From assembly GCF_005063415.1 (NCBI RefSeq), contig NZ_SUEG01000001.1:131808-182277 (forward strand): a DNA stretch of 50,470 nucleotides. Reading direction: 5' to 3'. Position 1 is the first letter of the stretch. Every line of letters starts with the position of its first letter. The position numbers were made by a program, and so were the translations under genes. Positions 16,564 to 24,206 of the stretch are shown here, one piece after another. Under the pieces are notes generated by a model that saw only the letters and a program-made list of their open reading frames with translations, was not told where the DNA came from and did no database searches. The DNA comes from Mesorhizobium sp. GTDB taxonomy: Bacteria; Pseudomonadota; Alphaproteobacteria; Rhizobiales; Rhizobiaceae.

Positions 16564-17143
16564 GCAGGTCTCCGACCTCCTTGAGGTCCTGATAGCGGTC
16601 GCCGATACGATGGTGCGGGCGGCCGCCAATTGAAGCGCCAAGCGCCACCACCAGTTCGTCGGGCGCGGGCGCGTCGCCGATTTGGAAATGTAGGGTCAGA
16701 TAGTGGGAGCGGCGGCCTTCGTCGTTCTTGTCCATCAGCGGGATCATGATCGGGGTGTTCGGCCCTCCGCGCAGATTGGTGAAGGCGAGATAGGTCTTGG
16801 CGCCGACCGCGCGACGGTAATGGTTGCCGAAATGCAGCGTATGGATCAGCGCCGATGCGTGCTCGATCTCGCCCGCCGTGCCGCAGACCGCGGCCTTGCC
16901 ATAACCCTCTATTGCCTCGCCGGAACCGGCAACGGCGATAATCTCGCGGGTCAGCAGTTCGCCGAGGACGGGAGCAATGACGCGGATCTCCGGCGACAGG
17001 TCGTCGGTGAAACCGCGGCCCGCCCAAGGGTTTGTCAGCACGGCGGCGACGCTGATCAGGCGCAACGGTTTTGGGACTTCCTTGCCGCCCTCGATTAACG
17101 TGTTCTCGATGTAGGTGACGATCTTTCGAATGGCTGGTTTCAT
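16556..17143 (-). CDS. Amino acid synthesis (AA_synth, DUF1185) family protein (195 aa)
   Basis: Matches the DUF1185/PF06684 family in length and motifs: IRKIVTYIENTLIEGGKEV at the N-terminus, RVIAPVLGELLTREIIAVAG, GKAAVCGTAGEIEHASALIH and the C-terminal GGRPHHRIGDRYQD. The family name is historical; no reaction is firmly established. It is the first gene of the minus-strand operon, starting 139 bp from the divergent GntR gene and overlapping the hydrolase fusion by 8 bp. That placement suggests a dedicated step in the same N-compound pathway, perhaps hydrolysis or isomerisation of an unstable intermediate, but this is a guess. Confidence 0.85.
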   Translation of the reverse strand: MKPAIRKIVTYIENTLIEGGKEVPKPLRLISVAAVLTNPWAGRGFTDDLSPEIRVIAPVLGELLTREIIAVAGSGEAIEGYGKAAVCGTAGEIEHASALIHTLHFGNHYRRAVGAKTYLAFTNLRGGPNTPIMIPLMDKNDEGRRSHYLTLHFQIGDAPAPDELVVALGASIGGRPHHRIGDRYQDLKEVGDLHG

Positions 17144-17189
17144 GAAAGTCCTCGGGCGCCATGGCGCCGTGCAACGCCGAAATCTTTAC

Positions 17190-17217
17190 ACCATCTTATG
17201 GTATACCATACTATGGA
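17190..17217. promoter_or_regulatory. Compound dyad operator between the catabolic operon and gntR
   Basis: ACCAT-CTT-ATGGT-AT-ACCAT-ACT-ATGGA is nearly symmetric over 28 bp. At its core TATGGTATACCATA (17197-17210) is a perfect 14-bp palindrome containing TGGTATACCA, the type of site bound by FadR-subfamily GntR proteins. It lies 47 bp upstream of the AA_synth start and 66 bp upstream of the gntR start, so it can control both. Binding is predicted, not shown. Confidence 0.7.
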
Positions 17218-17282
17218 GCACCAGAAGCCTTGTCAATCGGCTATGGAATCTGTTTTGTGGCCGGATCGGATAGGGAGGGAAA

Positions 17283-17954
17283 ATGTCAGGCGATACGCTG
17301 CGGATCGACCGCTCTGCCAAGACGCTGAGGACGCTGGCGCTGGAGCGCATGCGTGAAGCGATCATGGACTTCCATTTCCAGCCTGGTGAAAGGCTGGTCG
17401 AGCGGCCGCTATGCGATCAGCTCGGGGTGAGCCGTTCCGTCGTGCGCGAGGTGCTGCGGCAGCTCGAGGCGGAAGGCCTGGTGCAGATGGTCCCCGGCCA
17501 TGGGCCCGCCGTGGCCAAGCCGGATCTCGGCCGCACCGACGAAATCTATGAATTGCGGGCGTTGCTCGAGGGCATCGCGGCGCGGGCTTGCGCCCTGACG
17601 GCCACGGACGCGCAGATCGCCTCGCTCGATGCCGCCTTGACGAACCTGCTTGACGCGTGGGCGTCCCGCGCGCCGGTCGAAGTGATGCGGGCAACGACCA
17701 AGTTCTACGAAACGCTGTTCGAGGCGGCCGACAAGCGCATTGCCTGGGAAATCGTGACGGGGCTGAATGTCCGGATCAATCAGCTCCGCTCAATGACGAT
17801 CGCATCGGAGAACCGCCGCGAGCCGGCGATCGCCGAAATGACCGAAATCATGGATGCAATCCGGTCGCGCAAGCCGGACGAGGCGGAGGCGGCGGCGCGG
17901 CGGCACGTCGAATCCGCGTGGCAGATCGCCCGCAACACGCTTCGCCTTGGCTGA
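17283..17954 (+). CDS. GntR family transcriptional regulator, FadR/FCD subfamily (223 aa)
   Basis: N-terminal winged helix: LRTLALERMREAIMDFHFQP, GERLVERPLCDQLGVSRSVV and the wing EGLVQMVPGHGPAVAKP. The C-terminal FCD domain (residues 85-220) binds the effector, with metal/ligand positions around EIYELRALLEGIAA and RRHVESAW. It is divergently transcribed from the eight-gene operon, with a palindromic TGGTATACCA operator in between, so local and auto-regulation is very likely; the effector is probably the transported substrate or an intermediate. RBS GGGAGGG precedes the ATG. A second operator-like TGGTATACC follows the stop codon. Confidence 0.9.
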   Translation: MSGDTLRIDRSAKTLRTLALERMREAIMDFHFQPGERLVERPLCDQLGVSRSVVREVLRQLEAEGLVQMVPGHGPAVAKPDLGRTDEIYELRALLEGIAARACALTATDAQIASLDAALTNLLDAWASRAPVEVMRATTKFYETLFEAADKRIAWEIVTGLNVRINQLRSMTIASENRREPAIAEMTEIMDAIRSRKPDEAEAAARRHVESAWQIARNTLRLG

Positions 17955-17955
17955 C

Positions 17956-17965
17956 TGGTATACCG
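17956..17965. promoter_or_regulatory. Second TGGTATACC operator-like site after gntR
   Basis: TGGTATACCG begins 2 bp after the gntR stop codon and repeats the 9-base core of the operator at 17199-17208. It is the only other copy I noticed in the window. It might be an auxiliary site for looping or for dusA-side control, or chance. Confidence 0.4.
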
Positions 17966-18154
17966 CCAACGCGGTTCATCGTTCCATGGCAGGCGTCTAA
18001 TTGGTGCGTGCAGCGAGGTGTGCGACGTGACCAAATTGCTTTCAGTTGCGGCGACAAAATCGTATATCGGGTTTAGTCGGGTGTGCATCTCTTGCCAAAT
18101 TGCTCTGTCATTAGAACGGAGTATCGGACGGACTGAGACAGAGAAAATAGTAAA

Positions 18155-19147
18155 ATGAATATGTTACGCCACAAAGTTGCCGTGGCGCCGATGATGGATT
18201 GGACGGATAGACATTGCCGGTTCTTCCATCGCCAGCTGACGCGCGAGGCGCTGCTCTACACCGAGATGGTGGTGGCCGATGCGGTCATCCACGGCGCACG
18301 CGAGCGGCTGCTCGGCTTCGACGACAGCGAACATCCGGTGGCGCTGCAGCTCGGCGGCGCCGATCCTGGAAAGCTGGCCGAGGCGGCGCGCATCGGCGAA
18401 GCCTTCGGCTATGATGAAATCAACCTCAATGTCGGCTGCCCGTCCGACCGCGTCCAGTCGGGCACCTTCGGCGCCTGCCTGATGAAGACGCCCGTGCTCG
18501 TCGCAGATTGCATCGCGGCGATGAAGGCGGCGGTGAAAATACCGGTTACCGTCAAGTGCCGCATCGGCGTCGATGAGCAGGATCCGGAACCGGCACTTGA
18601 TGCGTTGGCCGACGGTGTTTTCGCGGCCGGCGCCGACGCCCTGTGGGTGCACGCCCGCAAGGCCTGGCTGGAAGGTCTGAGCCCAAAGGAAAATCGCGAT
18701 ATCCCGCCGCTCGACTATGGCCGCGTCTATCGGCTGAAAGCCAGAAAACAAAACAAATTCATTGGCATCAATGGCGGCATTCAATCTCTCGCAGAGGCAC
18801 TGACGCATCTCGACCATGTCGATGGCGCCATGCTCGGCCGCGCCGCCTATCACACGCCAGGGATACTGACCGGCATCGATACCGCGTTTTACGGCGGCAC
18901 AGCTGGGCCGTTCGATTTTGCCGCACTGATCGATGCGATGGCGGACTACGCGGCACGCCATATCGAGCAGGGCGGCCGGCTGGGGCATGTAACCCGGCAC
19001 ATGGTCGGGCTGTTTCACGGCCTGCCCGGTGCACGCCGCTACCGCCAGGTCCTTTCCACCGAGGCGACAAAGCCGGGTGCGGGACCGGAGGTGCTCAAGA
19101 CGGCTTTCGCAGAGGTCGATTTCGGCAGGACCGCAGAGGCGGCCTGA
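18155..19147 (+). CDS. dusA: tRNA-dihydrouridine(20/20a) synthase DusA (330 aa)
   Basis: FMN-dependent enzyme reducing specific uridines in the tRNA D-loop. The N-terminal VAVAPMMDWTDRHCRFFHR, YTEMVVADAVIHG, the FMN/tRNA segment INLNVGCPSDRVQSGTFGA with the active-site Cys a few residues later (GACLM), VTVKCRIGVDEQD and IGINGGIQSLAEA are all characteristic of DusA rather than DusB/C. Length is normal. The preceding 200 bp is AT-richer and probably holds its promoter. It is monocistronic and ends tail-to-tail, 9 bp from the aspartic protease gene. Confidence 0.93.
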   Translation: MNMLRHKVAVAPMMDWTDRHCRFFHRQLTREALLYTEMVVADAVIHGARERLLGFDDSEHPVALQLGGADPGKLAEAARIGEAFGYDEINLNVGCPSDRVQSGTFGACLMKTPVLVADCIAAMKAAVKIPVTVKCRIGVDEQDPEPALDALADGVFAAGADALWVHARKAWLEGLSPKENRDIPPLDYGRVYRLKARKQNKFIGINGGIQSLAEALTHLDHVDGAMLGRAAYHTPGILTGIDTAFYGGTAGPFDFAALIDAMADYAARHIEQGGRLGHVTRHMVGLFHGLPGARRYRQVLSTEATKPGAGPEVLKTAFAEVDFGRTAEAA

Positions 19148-19156
19148 GGAGAAAAC

Positions 19157-19861
19157 TTAATCCCGCAAAATCATGCGATCACCGCGGACGTCGAAACCCG
19201 ATAGCGAGCCGATGAAATTCATGCCGAGCAGGCTCTGACCGAGCGTGCCGGGTGCGGCGATCATGATGGGCATGTCCCTGCGCACGATGCCGCCTATCGA
19301 CAGTTCATCGGTTCTTACGGCGGCGGCGCGTGTCATGCCATTGGCGGTAGAGATCGGTATGGTGAAGCGGAGAGCCGCCGAATTGAACCCCGCGGCCAGT
19401 GCGTCCTCGGCGGTCAGCACGGTGCTGGTCGCGCCGGTATCGACAACCGTCAGGATCGGCGTGCCGTTGATCGTGACGCGCGCTTCGAAATGGCCGCTGC
19501 CGGCCTTGTCCAGGGTGACGGTGGCATGGCCTTCTTCCACGCCCAGCGCCAGCGGACTGCCGGGAACAAGGCCGGCGGTGATGCGGCTGGCGAAATCCTG
19601 CAACTCATAGCGGTACTGATAGCCGGCTATCAGCACCAGCACGATGGCGCCCCAGGCGCCGAGGCTGCGGACCATGGTGCCCAACGGCCTGCCCGATCTG
19701 AGCAGGCCGGCGCCGACCAGCGCCGCTAAAGCGCCAAGCCAGATCAGCTGGCTGAAATCGTAATTCTCAATGCCGAATGTACTGCCGGCGGAATCGTTGA
19801 GCATGAGCAGGAGTACACCCGCCCCGATCGCGACGATCAGAATCCACAACAGTCGGTTCAT
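19157..19861 (-). CDS. TIGR02281 family clan AA aspartic protease, membrane-anchored (234 aa)
   Basis: Retropepsin-like single-domain aspartic protease. Three hydrophobic segments precede the domain (residues 4-20, 40-55, 70-82), anchoring it in the inner membrane with the catalytic part outside. The active-site motif is VVDTGATSTVL with Asp141, and the typical second half GQSLLGMNFIGSLSGFDVRGDRMIL is present in full. This is a conserved rhizobial/alphaproteobacterial envelope protein without a well-defined substrate. Gap to the DUF1289 gene upstream is 13 bp; the two are likely co-transcribed. Confidence 0.85.
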   Translation of the reverse strand: MNRLLWILIVAIGAGVLLLMLNDSAGSTFGIENYDFSQLIWLGALAALVGAGLLRSGRPLGTMVRSLGAWGAIVLVLIAGYQYRYELQDFASRITAGLVPGSPLALGVEEGHATVTLDKAGSGHFEARVTINGTPILTVVDTGATSTVLTAEDALAAGFNSAALRFTIPISTANGMTRAAAVRTDELSIGGIVRRDMPIMIAAPGTLGQSLLGMNFIGSLSGFDVRGDRMILRD

Positions 19862-19874
19862 CTCTGCGGCCGGT

Positions 19875-20108
19875 TCACGAGAGGGCGTCGCGTTCGCGTG
19901 CCATGCGGCTGCGACGGGTTTCCCGGCGGGGGCGTCGCTCGACCGTTTCCAGCCTTGCCGGCAGCTCGGCCATGACGCTGCGGCGGGTTTGTGGGGTCAT
20001 ATCGATCCAGGCGGCGATTTCCTCGCGCGTGCGCCCGCAACCGAAACAGAAGCCGGTTTTCATGTCGATCGAGCAGACCAGGATGCACGGAGATTCAATG
20101 GCCGTCAT
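19875..20108 (-). CDS. DUF1289 domain-containing protein (77 aa)
   Basis: Small cysteine-rich protein with the DUF1289 signature PCILVCSIDMKTGFCFGCG (four Cys) followed by RTREEIAAW and an Arg-rich tail. The four cysteines suggest a metal or Fe-S site (inference). I use the ATG at 20108, where the conserved part starts 4 residues in; the frame is open to 20135. It is upstream of, and probably co-transcribed with, the aspartic protease gene. Confidence 0.85.
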   Translation of the reverse strand: MTAIESPCILVCSIDMKTGFCFGCGRTREEIAAWIDMTPQTRRSVMAELPARLETVERRPRRETRRSRMARERDALS

Positions 20109-20223
20109 CGGGATTTCCTTGGCTAGCCTCCACATGGTGCAACGACAAAGTCAATGCAAGCCCTCCGGGATGCGCCGCCAACGGGTGCTTTCGCGTCAAT
20201 ACCGCCAAGTTGTACCGGGCCTG

Positions 20224-20255
20224 GAGGTTGTGCCGGCTTGAGGTTGTGCCGGCTG
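20224..20255. repeat. 16-bp tandem duplication upstream of cobT
   Basis: GAGGTTGTGCCGGCTT (20224-20239) is followed immediately by GAGGTTGTGCCGGCTG (20240-20255), 15 of 16 identical. It sits about 50 bp before the cobT start. No protein frame explains it; a slippage duplication is the simplest reading. Confidence 0.7.
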
Positions 20256-20305
20256 GCCAAGGCGGCTATGCCGCTCACCAATTCACAGGGACGATCGCCA
20301 TCGAC

Positions 20306-21304
20306 ATGACCAGCGCGCTGCCTTTCGACGATTTTCGCGAACTCCTGATGAGCCTGCCACCGGCAGATATGGTGGCCGAGGCCCGCGTGCGCCAATTGTT
20401 TGCCAAAGCAGACAAGCCCAAAGGCTCGCTTGGCCGCATCGAGGACATCGCCGTCTGGCTCGCCGGCTGGAGCGGTCGCGCGCCGCCGGCGGTGACACGG
20501 CCATTGGTGGCGATCTTTGCCGGCAATCATGGCGTCACCCGCCACGGCATTTCGCCGCGCCCCGCCGCCGCCACGGCAAATGCAGTCGACCTCTGCGCCG
20601 CCGGCGGTGCAGCGATCAACCAGATCTGCATCGCTCACGATCTCGGCTTGAAGGTGTTCGATCTGGCTCTGCACATCCCGACAGCCGACATCACCGAGGA
20701 TGCGGCACTGGACGAGCGCGGTTGCGCCGCCACCATGGCCTTCGGCATGGAAGCGATTGCCGGCGGCACCGACCTGCTTTGCCTTGGCGACCTCGGCGTC
20801 GGCAATTCGACTGTCGCCGCAGCCCTTTGCACGGCACTGTTCGGCGGCACCGGCGCCGACTGGGTTGGCCCTGGATCGGGGGCGGACGCGGCGATGCAGA
20901 GGCGCAAGGCGGAGGTGGTCGATACCGCGGTCGCGTTTCACCGCGCGAGCCTCAAGGACCCGCTGGAAGCGCTGCGCCGGGTCGGCGGGCGGGAATTCGC
21001 CGCGATCTGCGGCGCCATTCTGGCGGCGCGGATGCAGAAGATCCCGGTGCTGCTCGATGGGTTTGCGGCGACTGCGGCCGCTGCTGTCCTACATACCGCC
21101 AACCCCGCCGCGCTCGATCATTGTCTTCTCGCAAGCCTGTCGCCGGAGCCTGGCCATGCCAAGGCCGCCGAGCGCCTTGGCCTTCGCCCGCTGCTCGATC
21201 TGGGCGTCAGTCAAGGCGAGGGGGTAGGGGCGGCTCTTGCCGCCGGTCTGGTCAAGGCGGCCGCGCTGACCAGTTCAGGCATGGCAGCCGCGGTCCGCGG
21301 TTAA
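20306..21304 (+). CDS. cobT: Nicotinate-nucleotide-dimethylbenzimidazole phosphoribosyltransferase (332 aa)
   Basis: Makes alpha-ribazole phosphate for the lower ligand of cobalamin. Seen: KADKPKGSLGRIEDIAVWLA (substrate pocket), IFAGNHGVTRHGISP, LCLGDLGVGNSTVAAAL, GGTGADWVGPGSG, and the catalytic Glu near residue 305 in GVSQGEGVGAAL. The ATG at 20306 gives the normal family length; the longer frame upstream to 19991 has no family resemblance. It stands alone here: no other cob gene is in the window and I find no B12-box/cobalamin-riboswitch sequence in the 200 bp upstream. It ends 4 bp from the convergent histidine kinase gene. Confidence 0.93.
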   Translation: MTSALPFDDFRELLMSLPPADMVAEARVRQLFAKADKPKGSLGRIEDIAVWLAGWSGRAPPAVTRPLVAIFAGNHGVTRHGISPRPAAATANAVDLCAAGGAAINQICIAHDLGLKVFDLALHIPTADITEDAALDERGCAATMAFGMEAIAGGTDLLCLGDLGVGNSTVAAALCTALFGGTGADWVGPGSGADAAMQRRKAEVVDTAVAFHRASLKDPLEALRRVGGREFAAICGAILAARMQKIPVLLDGFAATAAAAVLHTANPAALDHCLLASLSPEPGHAKAAERLGLRPLLDLGVSQGEGVGAALAAGLVKAAALTSSGMAAAVRG

Positions 21305-21308
21305 GCAC

Positions 21309-22823
21309 TCAGCGCCGGCGCGAAGCAACCGCCTTGGTCGGTAGCGCCGGCAGTTCCTCCATCACCCGGCTCAGCGGGAAGATGGCGATCGCCTCGGTGC
21401 CTTCGCGCAGCCTGGAATGGAGCTGGAATTCGCCGCCATGCATGGCCAGCAGGCCTTGCACGATCGGCAGGCCAAGCCCGGTGCCTTGTTCGGCGCTCTT
21501 GATAGCGATCGAACCCTGGCCGAAGGCCGAGAGCACGATCGGAATCTCGTCTTCCGGTATGCCCGGCCCATTGTCCTTGACGGAGAGATATTGCCCGCCG
21601 CCCGCCGTCCAGCCGACGCGCACGCGGATTTCGCCGCCGGTCGCGGTGAACTTGATGGCATTGGACAAGAGGTTGAGCGCAATCTGCCGCACCGCGCGTT
21701 CGTCGGCGAACAGGCGCGGCAAGGCGTTTTCGAAATCCTGGACGATGCGGATGTCCTTGTTGCGCGCCTTCAGCTCCATCATGTGGCAGCAATCCTCGAC
21801 GACGGAGAGCAGCATCATCGGCTCCTCATTGAGCTGGTAGCGGCCCGCTTCGATGCGCGACAAATCGAGAATTTCGTTGATAAGGTCGAGCAGATGCTGT
21901 CCGGAGTCATGCACGTCACGGGCATAGTCGCGATAGGTCGGGTTGCTCATCGGGCCGAGCACCTCGTTGGCCATCACTTCGGAAAAGCCGAGAATGGCGT
22001 TGAGCGGCGTGCGCAGTTCGTGGCTCATCGAGGCCAGGAAACGCGATTTCGCCAGATTGGCGTCTTCCGCCCGCCGCCGTGCCTCGTCCGACATCGATTT
22101 CGCCGTCTCCACTTCGGCGATCAGCGCATCCTTTTCGGAGCGGAACGAAAGCAGCATCAGCGAGGAACGGTTGAGCTGGCGCGCCACATAGGCGAAGAAA
22201 GGCAGCGACGCGATCAGCAAACCGGCCATGATCACTTCGATCGGCATCCATAATTTCGCACTGGCATAAGCATAGATCCCGACCGGGAGGGCGAAGGTCG
22301 CCAACAGCGCGCCGCGCAGGGACGATGCCAGGATCGCGGTTGCCGACATGGCGAGCAGCAGCACCACCGCCTTGGCGACCTGGAACTGATCGATTTGGCA
22401 AGTTTCGCAGCCGAGCCATGCGAACCAGGCCCAACCAAGCCCGCAAAGAAAATGGCCGATCAGGAAATCCCTATGCGTCTCCAGCGGGTTGAGCTCGGAC
22501 GCTTGAGTGACGCGTCTCGCCATGAATGCAACGATGGTATAGCAGATGAATGTGAACAGCGCCCAGACGCCGATCTCCTTGCCGACGCCCGCGAGCAAGC
22601 CTGCCGCGGCCGTTGCCAGAACGAGCAGCGGGATGACGATCACGCCGCCGGTCATCGAAAGCGCGTGGAGCTTCAACAGCTCGCGGTCGAAGTCGGGATT
22701 TCCGGCTTGCTGCGAAAGACGGTCGCGCGTCTTGCGGACCGCGCGCGCGACATCGCTGTTGCGATGGCGTTTCCTGCGGTCCACAATAAACTTGTCCGCC
22801 GTGGTCGAGCGTTGCAGGGGCAT
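21309..22823 (-). CDS. Membrane sensor histidine kinase, PleC/DivJ/PdhS-like (504 aa)
   Basis: About six transmembrane helices lie between residues 58 and 215, followed by a short coiled region (EKDALIAEVETAKSMSDEA) and a HisKA domain with phospho-acceptor His268 in SMSHELRTPLNAILGFSE. The text after it (YRDYARDVHDSGQHLLDLIN) is the DHp signature of the PleC/DivJ/PdhS group that phosphorylates DivK in alphaproteobacteria. The HATPase domain has an N box (LNLLSNAIKF), G1 (VKDNGPGIP) and G2 (GTGLGLPIV). No receiver domain or PAS domain is seen and no response regulator is adjacent, as usual for this group. A DivK-type role is inference. Confidence 0.85.
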   Translation of the reverse strand: MPLQRSTTADKFIVDRRKRHRNSDVARAVRKTRDRLSQQAGNPDFDRELLKLHALSMTGGVIVIPLLVLATAAAGLLAGVGKEIGVWALFTFICYTIVAFMARRVTQASELNPLETHRDFLIGHFLCGLGWAWFAWLGCETCQIDQFQVAKAVVLLLAMSATAILASSLRGALLATFALPVGIYAYASAKLWMPIEVIMAGLLIASLPFFAYVARQLNRSSLMLLSFRSEKDALIAEVETAKSMSDEARRRAEDANLAKSRFLASMSHELRTPLNAILGFSEVMANEVLGPMSNPTYRDYARDVHDSGQHLLDLINEILDLSRIEAGRYQLNEEPMMLLSVVEDCCHMMELKARNKDIRIVQDFENALPRLFADERAVRQIALNLLSNAIKFTATGGEIRVRVGWTAGGGQYLSVKDNGPGIPEDEIPIVLSAFGQGSIAIKSAEQGTGLGLPIVQGLLAMHGGEFQLHSRLREGTEAIAIFPLSRVMEELPALPTKAVASRRR

Positions 22824-22898
22824 GAAGTCTTCAATTTACGCGGGCAGCAATTTCAAATCGTTAAGCTACGTTCGAATGATTAACCAACGGTTTGCCAT

Positions 22899-23540
22899 AT
22901 GAGCCGTTCGTGGTCGCGATGGCCGCGCCAGCGATACTATGCGCCGCGTCCGCGAAGCCTGTGGCGCAGGCTGATGGACTATGGGCTGACACTCATCGTG
23001 CTCGGCCTGCTGATCCTCCTGGCGGCGCGCCTCGACCGGGTGGAGACGCGCAAGACGGAGGGCGCGGCCATTGTCAATGACGGCGATAGCATCACCCTCG
23101 GCAGCGAGCGCATCCGCATGCGTGGCATCGACGCCCCGGAATATTCGCAGATCTGCCGCAAGGACGGTGCCGATTATCCCTGCGGCAAGCTGGCGCGGCA
23201 GTCCCTGGTGCGGTTGATAGCCGGCAAAGCCGTCTCCTGCAGCGGCTGGCAGCGCGACCGCTACGGCAGGCTGCTCGGCGACTGCAAGGCCGGCGGCAAG
23301 GATCTCAACCGCGCGCAGGTCGAGGCCGGCTGGGCGGTCGCCTTTGGCGATTTCGAGACCGAGGAAGCTGCTGCGCGCGCGGGAAAAGCCGGCATTTGGG
23401 CCGGAACTTTCGACGAGCCGAAGAACTGGCGCGAGAGCCACGGCCACGAGCTGGTCGAAAGCCACGAGCTGGTCGAAAGAAAGCACGGCACCTTTGCGTC
23501 GATCGGCGATGCCTTGCGCGAAATTTTTCGCTTCTGGTGA
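22899..23540 (+). CDS. Thermonuclease (SNase-like) family protein, membrane-anchored (213 aa)
   Basis: One N-terminal transmembrane segment (LTLIVLGLLILLAARL, residues 29-45) places an SNase domain outside the cytoplasm. SNase landmarks: IRMRGIDAPEYSQIC with the first active-site Arg and Asp, the second segment DRYGRLLGDC with Arg, and the Ca-site Asp/Glu region. Four cysteines fit an exported, disulfide-bonded enzyme. Near the C-terminus the hexapeptide HELVES/HELVER is duplicated by an 18-bp tandem repeat (23443-23478). Likely degrades nucleic acid in the periplasm; physiological target unknown. It is divergent from the kinase gene. Confidence 0.85.
   Translation: MSRSWSRWPRQRYYAPRPRSLWRRLMDYGLTLIVLGLLILLAARLDRVETRKTEGAAIVNDGDSITLGSERIRMRGIDAPEYSQICRKDGADYPCGKLARQSLVRLIAGKAVSCSGWQRDRYGRLLGDCKAGGKDLNRAQVEAGWAVAFGDFETEEAAARAGKAGIWAGTFDEPKNWRESHGHELVESHELVERKHGTFASIGDALREIFRFW
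23443..23478 (+). repeat. 18-bp in-frame tandem repeat in the thermonuclease gene
   Basis: GCCACGAGCTGGTCGAAA occurs twice back to back (23443-23460, 23461-23478) with no mismatch. It keeps the frame and duplicates the residues HELVES/HELVER in the C-terminal tail outside the nuclease core; probably a recent slippage event. Confidence 0.85.
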
Positions 23541-23581
23541 GCTGTGCCTATAGTTCGTCGAGACGGACGAGGAGGATAGAG

Positions 23582-24193
23582 ATGAAGCTGTTCGACGGCG
23601 GGCGCGCGCCCAATCCACGTCGGGTTCGGACTTTTCTGGCCGAAAAGGGACTTCAGGTTCCGCTGGTGCCCGTCGACATGGGCGCGCTAGAGCACAAAGA
23701 GCAGCCGGTCAGCTCGCGCAATCCGCTGAAGCGTCTGCCGGTGCTCGAGCTCGACGATGGCACCATCATCACCGAGTCCGTCGCAATCTGCCGTTACTTC
23801 GAGGAACTGCACCCCGAGCCGGCTTTGTTCGGGCGTGGTGCGCTGGGCAAGGCAATCGTCGAGATGTGGCAAAGGCGCGTGGAGTTCAATCTGTTCGGCT
23901 GCGTCGCCGCGGCGTTCCGGCATATCCATCCCGCGATGAAGGAATGGGAGATCCCGCAAATCCCCGAATGGGGCGAGGCCAACAAGCCGAAGGCGATCGA
24001 ATTCCTGAGGTTTCTGGACGCTGAGCTCGCCGGCAGGGAATTCGTCGCCGGCGATGCCTATTCGATCGCCGACATCACCGGGCTGGTCGCCATCGACTTC
24101 ATGAAGCCGGCTCGCATCAAGGTACCCGAAGAGTGCACCAACGTGCTGCGCTGGTATCGAGAAATCTCCAGCCGGCCAAGTGCCGCCGCCTGA
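23582..24193 (+). CDS. Glutathione S-transferase family protein (203 aa)
   Basis: Thioredoxin-fold N-terminal domain (MKLFDGGRAPNPRRVRTFLA) with the glutathione-binding ESVAICRYFEEL motif near residue 62 and cis-Pro in LKRLPVLEL. The C-terminal helical domain contains FVAGDAYSIADITG with the N-capping box Asp. An AGGAGGATAGAG ribosome site directly precedes the ATG at 23582, ruling out the longer frame. The active-site residue seems to be in the SPNAR-like APNPRR turn, where Asn/Pro replaces Ser, as in several bacterial beta/nu-like GSTs. Detoxification is the generic role. A uracil-DNA glycosylase-like gene follows after 13 bp. Confidence 0.88.
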   Translation: MKLFDGGRAPNPRRVRTFLAEKGLQVPLVPVDMGALEHKEQPVSSRNPLKRLPVLELDDGTIITESVAICRYFEELHPEPALFGRGALGKAIVEMWQRRVEFNLFGCVAAAFRHIHPAMKEWEIPQIPEWGEANKPKAIEFLRFLDAELAGREFVAGDAYSIADITGLVAIDFMKPARIKVPEECTNVLRWYREISSRPSAAA

Positions 24194-24206
24194 CAACGAG
24201 TCCCCA

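Noticed and set aside
20109..20305. Possible cobalamin riboswitch before cobT
   Set aside because: No B12-box-like sequence was found by eye.
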